DNA of 13,476 bases from Pectinatus sp. GTDB lineage: Bacteria > Bacillota > Negativicutes > Selenomonadales > Selenomonadaceae. A program made the translations under genes and the position numbers. Below are positions 8,104 to 13,476 of the stretch, piece by piece. Position 1 is the first letter of the stretch. Every line of letters begins with the position of its first letter. The notes below the pieces were generated by a model that was not told the origin of the DNA, did no database searches, and saw only the letters and a list, made by a program, of their open reading frames with translations. The DNA is taken from positions 1 to 13,476 of the forward strand of contig JAHHSQ010000035.1 in NCBI GenBank assembly GCA_020025135.1, written 5' to 3'.

Positions 8104-8412
8104 ATGGAAACAATATATTTTAGAACAAAACTACGGTATGGTTATCAACTATCATTTTGTTTTCTGCCCAAAGTATAGAAGACAGATTTTCTTAATTCCT
8201 AATGTGGAGAACCGTTTCCAAGAGCTGACGCGAGAGATTTGTCGAAAACTCAAAATAGAAATATTGGCTATGGAATGTCATCAAGACCATGCTCACATCT
8301 TCTTAAAATGCTGGCCCAGCCAATCTCCTGCTTATATCATGAAGGAGATAAAAGGCCTTCTTCTCATGTATTAAGAGATGAATTTCCGAAGCAGATGGTT
8401 AAAAGAGGTCGA
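8104..8412 (+). pseudogene. tnpA: tnpA, IS200/IS605-family Y1 transposase, two frameshifts and 3' truncation
   Basis: The remains of a single-strand HUH transposase can be read across three frame segments. Segment one (8104-8130) gives METIYFRTK. Segment two (8132 to about 8356) gives YGMVINYHFVFCPKYRRQIF and later MECHQDHAHIFLKC, with the HUH metal-binding pair as His-Ala-His. Segment three (about 8358-8412) gives SSHVLRDEFPKQMVKRGRL. The first shift is near 8131 (one extra base or two lost); the second, near 8356-8358, looks like a lost base. The C-terminal third with the catalytic tyrosine helix is missing, so the protein would be inactive. A complete relative is about 130-155 residues. 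The family call is secure from the motifs; the exact lesion positions are estimated. Confidence 0.85.
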
Positions 8413-8925
8413 TTATTTTTCTGGTACGGTCTGGGGGCTAATAATTTTGTTGTTCTGCACGTCGTAATTTAGCTCCGCATAGTGTTCCACTTTATCGGCC
8501 TCTTTCAAGGTGACATCGCCGGCAAAATGCACGATTTTGGTATCCCAGTTAAAGGAAGTTTCATTGGCTGTTATAGTTAAGCCGTCGCTGACAAATTTAG
8601 TCGCTCCCTTGACATCAATGGTCTTTTTGTCCCAAGAGCCGTACAGCTTTTCGCCAGAAAAGTCGATAGCGGGACTATGGGCGGTGTAGTGGCAACGGAT
8701 ATTTCCTTGCGCCCACACTTCAAAGGACATGAGATTAACTTGAGCTTTATCAGCCAAGACGGTAAAGCGGTCTGTCTTGACTTGAACGTGTCCAGTCAAC
8801 TTGTAGACCCCAGATAAAATATCGAAGGTCGTATTGTCAGCTGTTACAGAGGGGGCAGCCATAGCCGGATAGGCTGTTATTAGTAGCAAAAAAATAGTCA
8901 AGAAAAAAGTTTTTAATTTTAACAT
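8413..8925 (-). CDS. lptA: LptA/OstA-like periplasmic lipopolysaccharide transport protein
   Basis: This 170-residue exported protein is probably the periplasmic bridge component that carries lipopolysaccharide from the inner to the outer membrane. A classic signal peptide (basic MLKLK, hydrophobic FFLTIFLLLITA, cleavage likely after AMA at 21-23) precedes an OstA/LptA beta-jellyroll with the expected repeating strands: VTADNTTFDILSGVYKLTGHVQVK, TVLADKAQV, KFVSDGLTITANETSFN and IVHFAGDVTLKE. Length is near E. coli LptA (185). The start has GAAAGGG at suitable distance (complement of 8933-8939). It stands alone here, with no lptB or lptC neighbour. The stop codon falls exactly where the tnpA remnant begins, so the extreme C-terminus could have been trimmed by that event. 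An OstA-domain paralogue rather than the main LptA is possible. Confidence 0.82.
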   Translation of the reverse strand: MLKLKTFFLTIFLLLITAYPAMAAPSVTADNTTFDILSGVYKLTGHVQVKTDRFTVLADKAQVNLMSFEVWAQGNIRCHYTAHSPAIDFSGEKLYGSWDKKTIDVKGATKFVSDGLTITANETSFNWDTKIVHFAGDVTLKEADKVEHYAELNYDVQNNKIISPQTVPEK

Positions 8926-9094
8926 AATTGAACCCTTTCATCATAAAAGATAACTTAAGGTAGACTAGTTAAAGGCACGGTGTGCTGTATTTGGCAATTA
9001 GATATAATTTAGCACATCAGTGCTATTTTCTATTGGTATTGATATCCGATATAGACAGAATTATCAATAAAAAATTTTGTGCTTAACCTAGGTA

Positions 9095-9103
9095 ATTATA
9101 GCA
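9095..9103 (-). promoter_or_regulatory. probable extended -10 promoter for lptA
   Basis: On the minus strand the sequence reads TGCTATAAT, a perfect extended -10 (TGnTATAAT). The -35 region 17 bases upstream is not recognisable, which an extended -10 can tolerate. It predicts a lptA leader of about 160 bases that includes the small hairpin at 9010-9025. Confidence 0.45.
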
Positions 9104-9137
9104 TATTTCCTTTGTAAATGCCATTTCTCCAAACTAC

Positions 9138-9167
9138 TTGGAATTTATGATTTGAGTGTGATACTTT
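9138..9167 (+). promoter_or_regulatory. possible promoter for dgt and the aro genes
   Basis: TTGGAA (9138-9143) and TACTTT (9162-9167) are 18 bases apart, and a TG at 9159-9160 gives an extended -10 form. It lies directly before the Shine-Dalgarno region of dgt. Similarity to consensus is moderate. Confidence 0.35.
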
Positions 9168-9209
9168 GTATTTTGGAGGAGGGAAAATATCACTGCTAGG
9201 AGGGATTGT

Positions 9210-10202
9210 ATGAATATTCGGGAATTGAACGAAAAGTTAGAGGCTGAGCGCCTCGCTCCTTGGGCAATGAAAAGTGCCATGGCTGTTCGCGAAAAACAAG
9301 AAGAGCCATGTCCGTTGCGCATGGCCTATCAACGAGATAGAGATAGGATTGTCCACTCTAAGTCATTTCGGCGATTGAAACATAAAACGCAAGTATATAT
9401 TACTGCCGATGACCACTATCGCACGCGATTGACCCATAGCCTAGAGGTGGCGCAAATTTCTCGTACCATCGCGCGCAGTTTGCGTTTAAATGAAGATTTG
9501 ACTGAGGCGATAGCCTTAGGGCATGATGTCGGCCATACGCCTTTTAGCCATGTGGGAGAAGAAACTTTGCGCGCTATTTTAGGCAGTTTTGCTCATAATG
9601 AGCAGAGTTGGCGCATGGTAGAATATATCGAAAAGGATTGGCAGGGTCTCAATTTAACAATGGCCGTCAAAGATGGCATCTTACATCATACTGGCAACGT
9701 TCTTCCTAGCACATTAGAAGGTAAAATAGTGCGCATTGCAGACCGCATTGCTTATCTGTGTCATGATTTAGATGATAGCTTGCGTTCTGGGATGTTGACT
9801 TGGGAATTATTGCCTCGCAATGTGGTAGAGAAATTGGGGAGGAGTCCCTCTGCGATGATTACGACGATGGTCAATGATATCGTAAAATCTTCTTTAAATG
9901 TTTCGGAGATTAAACTTTCTCCACAGATAGAACAGACGATGAATCTTTTCCGTAAATTTATGTTTAAGGCCGTCTATCATTCTCCCCAGTTAGAATTGGA
10001 GCGTGAACAGGCCTCATTTATTGTGCGGGAATTGTTTAGATATTATAAGAAACATTTCGAAAAACTGCCACCAGAATTTATTGCCCAAGCCGAAAAATGG
10101 GGCAATAATCGGATTGTAGCGGACTATATCGCTGGTTTGACTGATAATTATGCCGTGTTATTGTTCAAAGAGATATATATTCCACCAGTTTGGAACCGTT
10201 AA
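9210..10202 (+). CDS. dgt: dGTPase-like HD-domain deoxynucleoside triphosphate triphosphohydrolase
   Basis: This 330-residue cytosolic enzyme hydrolyses dGTP or other dNTPs to the deoxynucleoside and triphosphate, adjusting precursor pools. It belongs to the shorter bacterial class (E. coli Dgt is about 505 residues). The N-terminal block RDRDRIVHSKSFRRLKHKTQ (42-61) is typical. The metal site of the HD fold is complete: H76 (LTHSLEV), H105-D106 (GHDVGHTPFSH) and D178 (IADRIAY). The family's HNEQS motif is at 129-133. AGGAGGG at 9198-9204 supports the start; a second purine-rich block, GGAGGAGGG, lies 23 bases further up. Fifty-one bases separate its stop from the aroC start without a clear terminator, so it may be co-transcribed with the aro genes. 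Substrate preference and any allosteric control cannot be read from the sequence. Confidence 0.92.
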   Translation: MNIRELNEKLEAERLAPWAMKSAMAVREKQEEPCPLRMAYQRDRDRIVHSKSFRRLKHKTQVYITADDHYRTRLTHSLEVAQISRTIARSLRLNEDLTEAIALGHDVGHTPFSHVGEETLRAILGSFAHNEQSWRMVEYIEKDWQGLNLTMAVKDGILHHTGNVLPSTLEGKIVRIADRIAYLCHDLDDSLRSGMLTWELLPRNVVEKLGRSPSAMITTMVNDIVKSSLNVSEIKLSPQIEQTMNLFRKFMFKAVYHSPQLELEREQASFIVRELFRYYKKHFEKLPPEFIAQAEKWGNNRIVADYIAGLTDNYAVLLFKEIYIPPVWNR

Positions 10203-10240
10203 AATTAATAACAGATATTTATGGATGGACAAAAGATTTT

Positions 10241-10248
10241 AGAGGAGG
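10241..10248 (+). promoter_or_regulatory. ribosome binding site deciding the aroC start
   Basis: AGAGGAGG lies 5 bases before the ATG at 10254. The upstream in-frame ATG at 10221 lacks such a motif and would add 11 residues not typical of chorismate synthases, so 10254 is taken. Confidence 0.8.
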
Positions 10249-10253
10249 AGATT

Positions 10254-11330
10254 ATGGATAGTTTACGATTCTTGTCGGCAGGAGAATCTCATGGGCAAGC
10301 TTTAACCGTTATTTTGGAGGGATTACCGGCAGGTTTAATTATAGACAAGGAGTTTGTGAACACAGAAATGTGCCGCCGGCAAAGTGGCTATGGCCGAGGA
10401 AAGAGAATGCAGATAGAGTCTGATACAGTGCAGATTTTAGCCGGTGTACGTGGCGGAGAAACGACGGGAGCGCCGTTATCCTTGCTGGTAAAAAATCGTG
10501 ATTTTGTTAATTGGCAGGAAGAATTGGCGCCAGATAAAAAAAGTAAAAGGCCTTTAACCGTGCCTCGTCCTGGACATGCCGATTTTGCAGGAGCATTGAA
10601 GTACAATCGTTTAGATATTAGAGATATTTTAGAGCGAGCTAGCGCGCGGGAAACGGCTTGCCGGGTAGCAGTGGGAGCTTTTTGTAAGTTGTTATTGTGC
10701 CATTTAGGAGTATCCATTAGTTCTAGGATAGAGCAAATTGGTATAGCTAAAGACGAATTGGCACAGCGCAGGGAAGTAGATAAGGCGCGTGCAGAACAAG
10801 ATACATTGGGCGGGATAATTTCTGTTCAAGCTACTGGGATGCCAGTGGGAATTGGTTCTCATATTCAATGGGATAAGAAATTAGATGGTGAGATTGCCCA
10901 GGCCATGCTTTCTATTCCCGCGATAAAAGGTGTGGAATTTGGTTTGGGGTTTGCCTATGCTAAAACGCGAGGGAGCAAGGCTCAAGATGCCTTTGGCTTT
11001 GTCAATAGCAGTTGGCAACGAAAGAGCAATAATGCCGGCGGGATAGAAGGCGGAATGAGTAATGGTGAGCCTATTAATTTGCGCTTGGTGATGAAGCCTA
11101 TTCCAACTATACCGCGTCCCCTCCCTTCAGTTGATATACGGACGGGAAAAGCAAGTATTGCTTTTGTGGAACGTAGCGATACCGAAGCAGTAGAGGCGGC
11201 CTCTGTGGTAGCGGAAGGCATGTTGGCCTTTATTTTAGCACGGGCGATTTTGCGCCAATTTTCTGCTGATAATTTAGAAGATTTGGCTAAGGCATGGCAA
11301 GTTTATCGTGAGCGAGTGAAATTACCATGA
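10254..11330 (+). CDS. aroC: chorismate synthase
   Basis: Catalyses the last shikimate-pathway step, anti-1,4-elimination of phosphate from 5-enolpyruvylshikimate-3-phosphate to chorismate, using reduced FMN, in the cytosol. The 358-residue length matches the family. Signature blocks are all present: GESHG at 10-14, the RRQSGYGRG stretch at 41-49, RPGHAD at 105-110, RASARET at 128-134 and the later GGIEGGMSNGEPI with RPLPSVD. The start at 10254 gives the usual MDSLRFLSAGESHG N-terminus. It follows dgt by 51 bases, and its stop overlaps the aroK start as ATGA, so the two are translationally coupled. It is probably monofunctional, depending on an outside flavin reductase; no flavin-reductase domain is seen. 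Confidence 0.96.
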   Translation: MDSLRFLSAGESHGQALTVILEGLPAGLIIDKEFVNTEMCRRQSGYGRGKRMQIESDTVQILAGVRGGETTGAPLSLLVKNRDFVNWQEELAPDKKSKRPLTVPRPGHADFAGALKYNRLDIRDILERASARETACRVAVGAFCKLLLCHLGVSISSRIEQIGIAKDELAQRREVDKARAEQDTLGGIISVQATGMPVGIGSHIQWDKKLDGEIAQAMLSIPAIKGVEFGLGFAYAKTRGSKAQDAFGFVNSSWQRKSNNAGGIEGGMSNGEPINLRLVMKPIPTIPRPLPSVDIRTGKASIAFVERSDTEAVEAASVVAEGMLAFILARAILRQFSADNLEDLAKAWQVYRERVKLP

Positions 11331-11878
11331 AAAATATTGTTCTTATCGGTTTTATGGGCGTAGGGAAAAGCTGTATTGGCAAGTTATTGGCTAGTAAATT
11401 ATCTTATCAGTATGTGGATACAGATAAGTTGGTGGAAAAAAAGCACGGTATGAGTATTGCTACTATCTTTGCTCAGTACGGAGAGGAGCAGTTTCGTCAG
11501 TGGGAGCAAGAAGTAGTTGCTGAGGTGAGCGAGTCTGAAAGAACAGTAATTTCCACTGGTGGCGGTGTCCCTTTGCGGAAAAAGAATATGCAATTACTAC
11601 GAAAAAAAGGTTTTATTGTGCATTTACGAGCTAAGGCTGGCACTATTTTTCATCGCACTGCTTCTAGACATAATCGCCCCCTCTTGCAAAAAGATGTGCA
11701 TGAGATTGAGAAAATGCTCGCTTGGCGAGAGCAATTTTATCGCCACGCTCACTTCAGCATTTATACAGATAAATTATCGCCTTTACAGATTGTGCGGGAA
11801 ATAATGTTTTATTGGCGAAGGAGTAAGCGGGCAAAGAAAAGGGAGGAGGGGAAAAAAGGTGCAAATTATCGATGTTAA
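11327..11878 (+). CDS. aroK: shikimate kinase
   Basis: Phosphorylates shikimate to shikimate-3-phosphate with ATP, two steps before chorismate synthase. Walker A is GFMGVGKS at 8-15; the shikimate-binding residues D33 (in DTDK), R57 and the GGG at 78-80 are in place, as are the lid sequence RPLL (117-120) and R134 in AWREQFY. The core matches the family length of about 165-170 residues. The last 20 residues or so (WRRSKRAKKREEGKKGANYRC) are unusually basic; they are encoded by the purine-rich stretch that also holds the aroB ribosome binding site. There is no strong Shine-Dalgarno sequence ahead of its start, which fits re-initiation after aroC. It overlaps aroB by 20 bases. Confidence 0.95.
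   Translation: MKNIVLIGFMGVGKSCIGKLLASKLSYQYVDTDKLVEKKHGMSIATIFAQYGEEQFRQWEQEVVAEVSESERTVISTGGGVPLRKKNMQLLRKKGFIVHLRAKAGTIFHRTASRHNRPLLQKDVHEIEKMLAWREQFYRHAHFSIYTDKLSPLQIVREIMFYWRRSKRAKKREEGKKGANYRC
11841..11849 (+). promoter_or_regulatory. ribosome binding site deciding the aroB GTG start
   Basis: GGGAGGAGG lies 9 bases before the GTG at 11859, inside the 3' end of aroK. It is the strongest such motif near the start and supports the non-ATG initiation codon. Confidence 0.75.
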
Positions 11879-12941
11879 AGATTACCATATCTATATTGGC
11901 ATGACATTAGAATCGCTTTTGAGAGGGTATTTTCAGGAGAAATATGCAGATTGTCTTATTATCACTGATAATCAAGTAGCACCACTTTATTTAGCGACAG
12001 TTAAAAAGGCCTTAGAAACAAAGGTAAAGCGCATGACAGAATTTATAGTCCCTAGCGGAGAAACAAGCAAGAATTTAGCGACTATAGAATCGCTCTATCA
12101 TTTCTCCTTAGAAAATGGTTTGGACAGACATTCGCTAGTGGTGGCCTGTGGCGGTGGGGTAATTACTGATATCAGTGGTTTTTTTGCTGCCACTTATATG
12201 CGGGGAGTAGATTTCATTCAAATACCAACGACGTTGTTAGCTCAGGTAGATGCCTCGATTGGTGGAAAAACAGGCGTTAATTTACCAGAAGGAAAAAATT
12301 TAGTGGGAGCTTTTTATCAACCGCAAGCAGTCTATATAGCCACGGAATGTTTAAATACTTTGTCAAAACGTGAATTTTATTCTGGCATGGCAGAGGTAAT
12401 TAAATATGGGCTTTTATTTGAGTCCGAATTTTGCCACTGGTTGCAACAGCAAGTGCAAAATATTGAATTGCGAGAGCCTCATTGCTTGGAGCGATTAATC
12501 GCTTTCTGCTGTCGACAAAAAGCAAAAATTGTTAATGCCGATGCACAGGAACAAGGGTGTCGGGCCCTGCTGAATTTGGGGCATACTTTGGGGCATGCTT
12601 TGGAAAAAATTACCCAATATAAAGTTTATACTCACGGTGAAGCAGTAGCTATTGGTATGTATTTTGTCGCCACGAGATTAAGCCCTTTGACGGAAGCAGA
12701 GAAACAAGTTGTTTATCGTCTCTTGCAAAGCTATCATTTGCCATATACAATCCCTCGTGCGGTGTTGCTAACTGAATTGTATAATAGTATGCTCCATGAT
12801 AAAAAAGTTAAAGATGGGCAAATTAATTGGGTGATATTAGAAAAAATTGGTCATGCAGAATGGAATAGGCAATTTCCAGAAAAAATTGTACTAGCTAATT
12901 TAGAAACTATGTTCGATGGCAATAAAAAAGAGCAACCGTAG
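11859..12941 (+). CDS. aroB: 3-dehydroquinate synthase
   Basis: Converts 3-deoxy-D-arabino-heptulosonate 7-phosphate to 3-dehydroquinate, the second step of the shikimate pathway, using NAD and a divalent metal. The 360-residue length is the usual one (E. coli 362). The NAD-binding block CGGGVITDISGFFAATYMRG is at 97-116, followed by PTTLLAQVDASIGGKTGVN (123-141) and NLVGAFYQP. Metal ligands by family spacing are E179 (SGMAEV), H242 (LGHTLGH) and H259 (YTHGEA). The start is GTG, supported by a strong RBS. It overlaps the aroK end by 20 bases and its TAG stop lies inside the stem of a terminator. Gene order aroC-aroK-aroB is a common Firmicute arrangement. Confidence 0.96.
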   Translation: MQIIDVKDYHIYIGMTLESLLRGYFQEKYADCLIITDNQVAPLYLATVKKALETKVKRMTEFIVPSGETSKNLATIESLYHFSLENGLDRHSLVVACGGGVITDISGFFAATYMRGVDFIQIPTTLLAQVDASIGGKTGVNLPEGKNLVGAFYQPQAVYIATECLNTLSKREFYSGMAEVIKYGLLFESEFCHWLQQQVQNIELREPHCLERLIAFCCRQKAKIVNADAQEQGCRALLNLGHTLGHALEKITQYKVYTHGEAVAIGMYFVATRLSPLTEAEKQVVYRLLQSYHLPYTIPRAVLLTELYNSMLHDKKVKDGQINWVILEKIGHAEWNRQFPEKIVLANLETMFDGNKKEQP

Positions 12942-12965
12942 TGCAAAAGCACTGCAGTTGCTCTT
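12928..12965. terminator. terminator shared by aroB and the tRNA array
   Basis: Arms 12928-12944 and 12949-12965 pair over 17 positions (one C-A mismatch, one T-G wobble) around an AAAA loop. On the minus strand the stem runs into CTCTTTTTT, a good T-tract that would end the tRNA transcript. On the plus strand only TT follows before A residues, so it is weaker for aroB. The aroB stop codon (12939-12941) lies within the left arm. Confidence 0.75.
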
Positions 12966-12975
12966 AAAAATAGGC

Positions 12976-13003
12976 AAAAAAATAACAAGCCCTTTACTTG
13001 TTA
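12976..13003 (-). terminator. intrinsic terminator after the tRNA array
   Basis: TAACAAG (12983-12989) pairs with CTTGTTA (12997-13003) around a 7-base loop. On the minus strand the stem is followed by seven T residues (complement of 12976-12982). It sits 6 bases beyond the end of tRNA-Leu(GAG) and forms a tandem pair with the hairpin at 12928-12965. Confidence 0.75.
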
Positions 13004-13009
13004 AAAAAA

Positions 13010-13095
13010 TGGTGCGGTCGATGGGACTTGAACCCATACGACTTGTGGTCACTACCCCCTCAAAGTAGCGCGTCTGCCAATTCCGCCACGACCGC
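13010..13095 (-). tRNA. tRNA-Leu (anticodon GAG)
   Basis: The minus strand gives an 86-nt type II tRNA including an encoded CCA end (TGG at 13010-13012). The acceptor stem is GCGGTCG with CGACCGC, the D-loop has GGCGGAATTGGCAGACGCG, the anticodon stem is CTACT/GGTAG around TTGAGGG, and there is a long variable arm followed by a GGTTCAAGTCC T-arm. It reads the leucine codons CUC and CUU. Confidence 0.95.
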
Positions 13096-13121
13096 TCATT
13101 ATAAAGTTAGGAAAATTTTTT

Positions 13122-13208
13122 TGGTGCGGCCGAGTGGATTTGAACCACCACGGAGTCAACCTCCACTAGCGCCTGAAGCTAGCGCGTCTGCCGTTTCGCC
13201 ACGGCCGC
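13122..13208 (-). tRNA. tRNA-Leu (anticodon CAG)
   Basis: An 87-nt type II tRNA with encoded CCA. The acceptor stem is GCGGCCG with CGGCCGC, the anticodon stem CTAGC/GCTAG encloses TTCAGGC, and a long variable arm (TGGAGGTTGACTCCGT) precedes a GGTTCAAATCC T-arm. It reads CUG. The T-run just outside its 3' end (complement of the bases before 13122) is processed spacer. Confidence 0.95.
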
Positions 13209-13219
13209 TTTTTAATAAG

Positions 13220-13308
13220 TGGTGCCGAGGACCGGAATCGAACCGGTACGGGTATCACTACCCCCAGGATTTTAAGTCCTGTGCGTCTGCCTGTTCCGCC
13301 ACCCCGGC
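13220..13308 (-). tRNA. tRNA-Leu (anticodon TAA)
   Basis: An 89-nt type II tRNA with encoded CCA. The acceptor is GCCGGGG with CCTCGGC (one G-T pair), the anticodon stem CAGGA/TCCTG encloses CTTAAAA, and the long variable arm GGGGGTAGTGATACCCGT precedes a GGTTCGATTCC T-arm. It reads UUA, and UUG by wobble. Confidence 0.96.
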
Positions 13309-13316
13309 AACTCTTA

Positions 13317-13390
13317 TGGAGCGGGTGATGGGAATCGAACCCACATCACTAGCTTGGAAGGCTAGGGCTTTACCACTAAGCTACACCCGC
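13317..13390 (-). tRNA. tRNA-Gly (anticodon TCC)
   Basis: A 74-nt tRNA with encoded CCA and discriminator T. The acceptor is GCGGGTG with CACCCGC, the anticodon stem CTAGC/GCTAG encloses CTTCCAA, and the T-arm is GGGTTCGATTCCC. It reads GGA and GGG. Confidence 0.96.
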
Positions 13391-13424
13391 ATATTATAGC
13401 AACACGAAACGAAAACCAAAAAAA

Positions 13425-13476
13425 TGGTGCCTCAGAGCGGAATCGAACCACTGACACGGGGATTTTCAGTCCCCTG
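13425..13476 (-). tRNA. tRNA-Phe (anticodon GAA), 5' part outside the window
   Basis: The 3' 52 bases are present: the anticodon arm GGGGA-CTGAAAA-TCCCC, a short GTGTC variable loop, the GGTTCGATTCC T-arm, the acceptor 3' strand CTGAGGC, and ACCA. The D-arm and 5' acceptor strand lie beyond base 13476. It reads UUC and UUU. Confidence 0.92.

Larger units (their letters stand above)
8016..8412 (+). mobile_element. decayed IS200/IS605-type insertion sequence remnant
   Basis: The remnant consists of a left-side hairpin region (8016-8082) and a broken tnpA. No tnpB and no right-end hairpin can be found: homology stops at about 8412-8417, where lptA begins on the other strand. The outer limits are approximate, because IS200/IS605 elements make no target duplication that could mark them. 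The element cannot move by itself. Confidence 0.65.
8926..9209. other. divergent intergenic region between lptA and dgt
   Basis: This 284-base AT-rich gap separates two divergent genes and should hold both promoters. It contains a 6-bp perfect hairpin (9010-9025, TAGCAC/GTGCTA with loop ATCA, then TTTT), which would lie in the lptA leader on the minus strand. I see no open reading frame, tRNA or known riboswitch pattern in it. Confidence 0.5.

Noticed and set aside
8239..8472. A 77-residue plus-strand open frame
   Set aside because: Its middle is the third frame of the broken tnpA and its end runs antisense into lptA; no RBS supports it as a separate gene.
9003..9008. A perfect TATAAT on the plus strand
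   Set aside because: No -35 at a suitable distance, and a hairpin with T residues follows directly; AT-rich sequence gives such matches by chance.
10388..10717. A 109-residue minus-strand frame inside aroC
   Set aside because: Antisense shadow of a fully conserved gene without RBS or recognisable protein features.
12998..13399. A 133-residue plus-strand open frame with arginine- and proline-rich repeats
   Set aside because: It is the complement of four tRNA genes; its repeated peptides come from conserved tRNA arms.
13010..13476. tRNA gene used as a phage or island attachment site
   Set aside because: No integrase gene and no repeated tRNA 3' end was seen in the window.

Overview
The window looks like a chromosomal segment of a diderm Firmicute, most likely class Negativicutes. 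It has low to moderate GC content and Firmicute-style AGGAGG ribosome binding sites. It also carries an lptA/ostA-type lipopolysaccharide transport gene with a signal peptide, which implies an outer membrane. The assignment is inferred from gene content; genus cannot be told from the sequence alone.

Layout. (1) 83-5469, plus strand: a 1711-residue superfamily 1 helicase fused to a C-terminal Vsr/DUF559-like nuclease domain. Its stop codon touches a small PC4/YdbC-type single-strand DNA-binding protein, and a strong hairpin terminator at 5494-5536 closes the pair. This two-gene unit is the most interesting part of the window, with the look of an accessory, possibly anti-phage, nucleic-acid processing module. 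(2) 5589-6980, minus strand: a DUF389 membrane protein. (3) 7113-7991, plus strand: an EamA/DMT-family transporter. (4) About 8016-8412: a decayed IS200/IS605 insertion sequence with hairpins and a tnpA pseudogene carrying two frameshifts and missing its 3' end. (5) 8413-8925, minus strand: LptA/OstA-like periplasmic protein. (6) 9210-12941, plus strand: dgt (HD-domain dNTPase) followed by the shikimate-pathway run aroC-aroK-aroB, with tight overlaps in aroC-aroK-aroB. (7) 12928-13476: two terminators, then a minus-strand tRNA array read from the right edge leftwards: Phe(GAA, cut by the window edge), Gly(TCC), Leu(TAA), Leu(CAG), Leu(GAG).

How the genes work together. aroB makes 3-dehydroquinate, aroK phosphorylates shikimate and aroC makes chorismate, so the operon covers three of the seven steps to aromatic amino acids. 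dgt, which adjusts dNTP pools, lies just upstream and may be co-transcribed. The helicase and YdbC genes are probably translationally coupled. The tRNA array and the aro operon converge on a hairpin at 12928-12965 that contains the aroB stop codon and can serve both directions.

No CRISPR array, rRNA, riboswitch or T-box was seen. The tnpA remnant is the only clear mobile-element trace.
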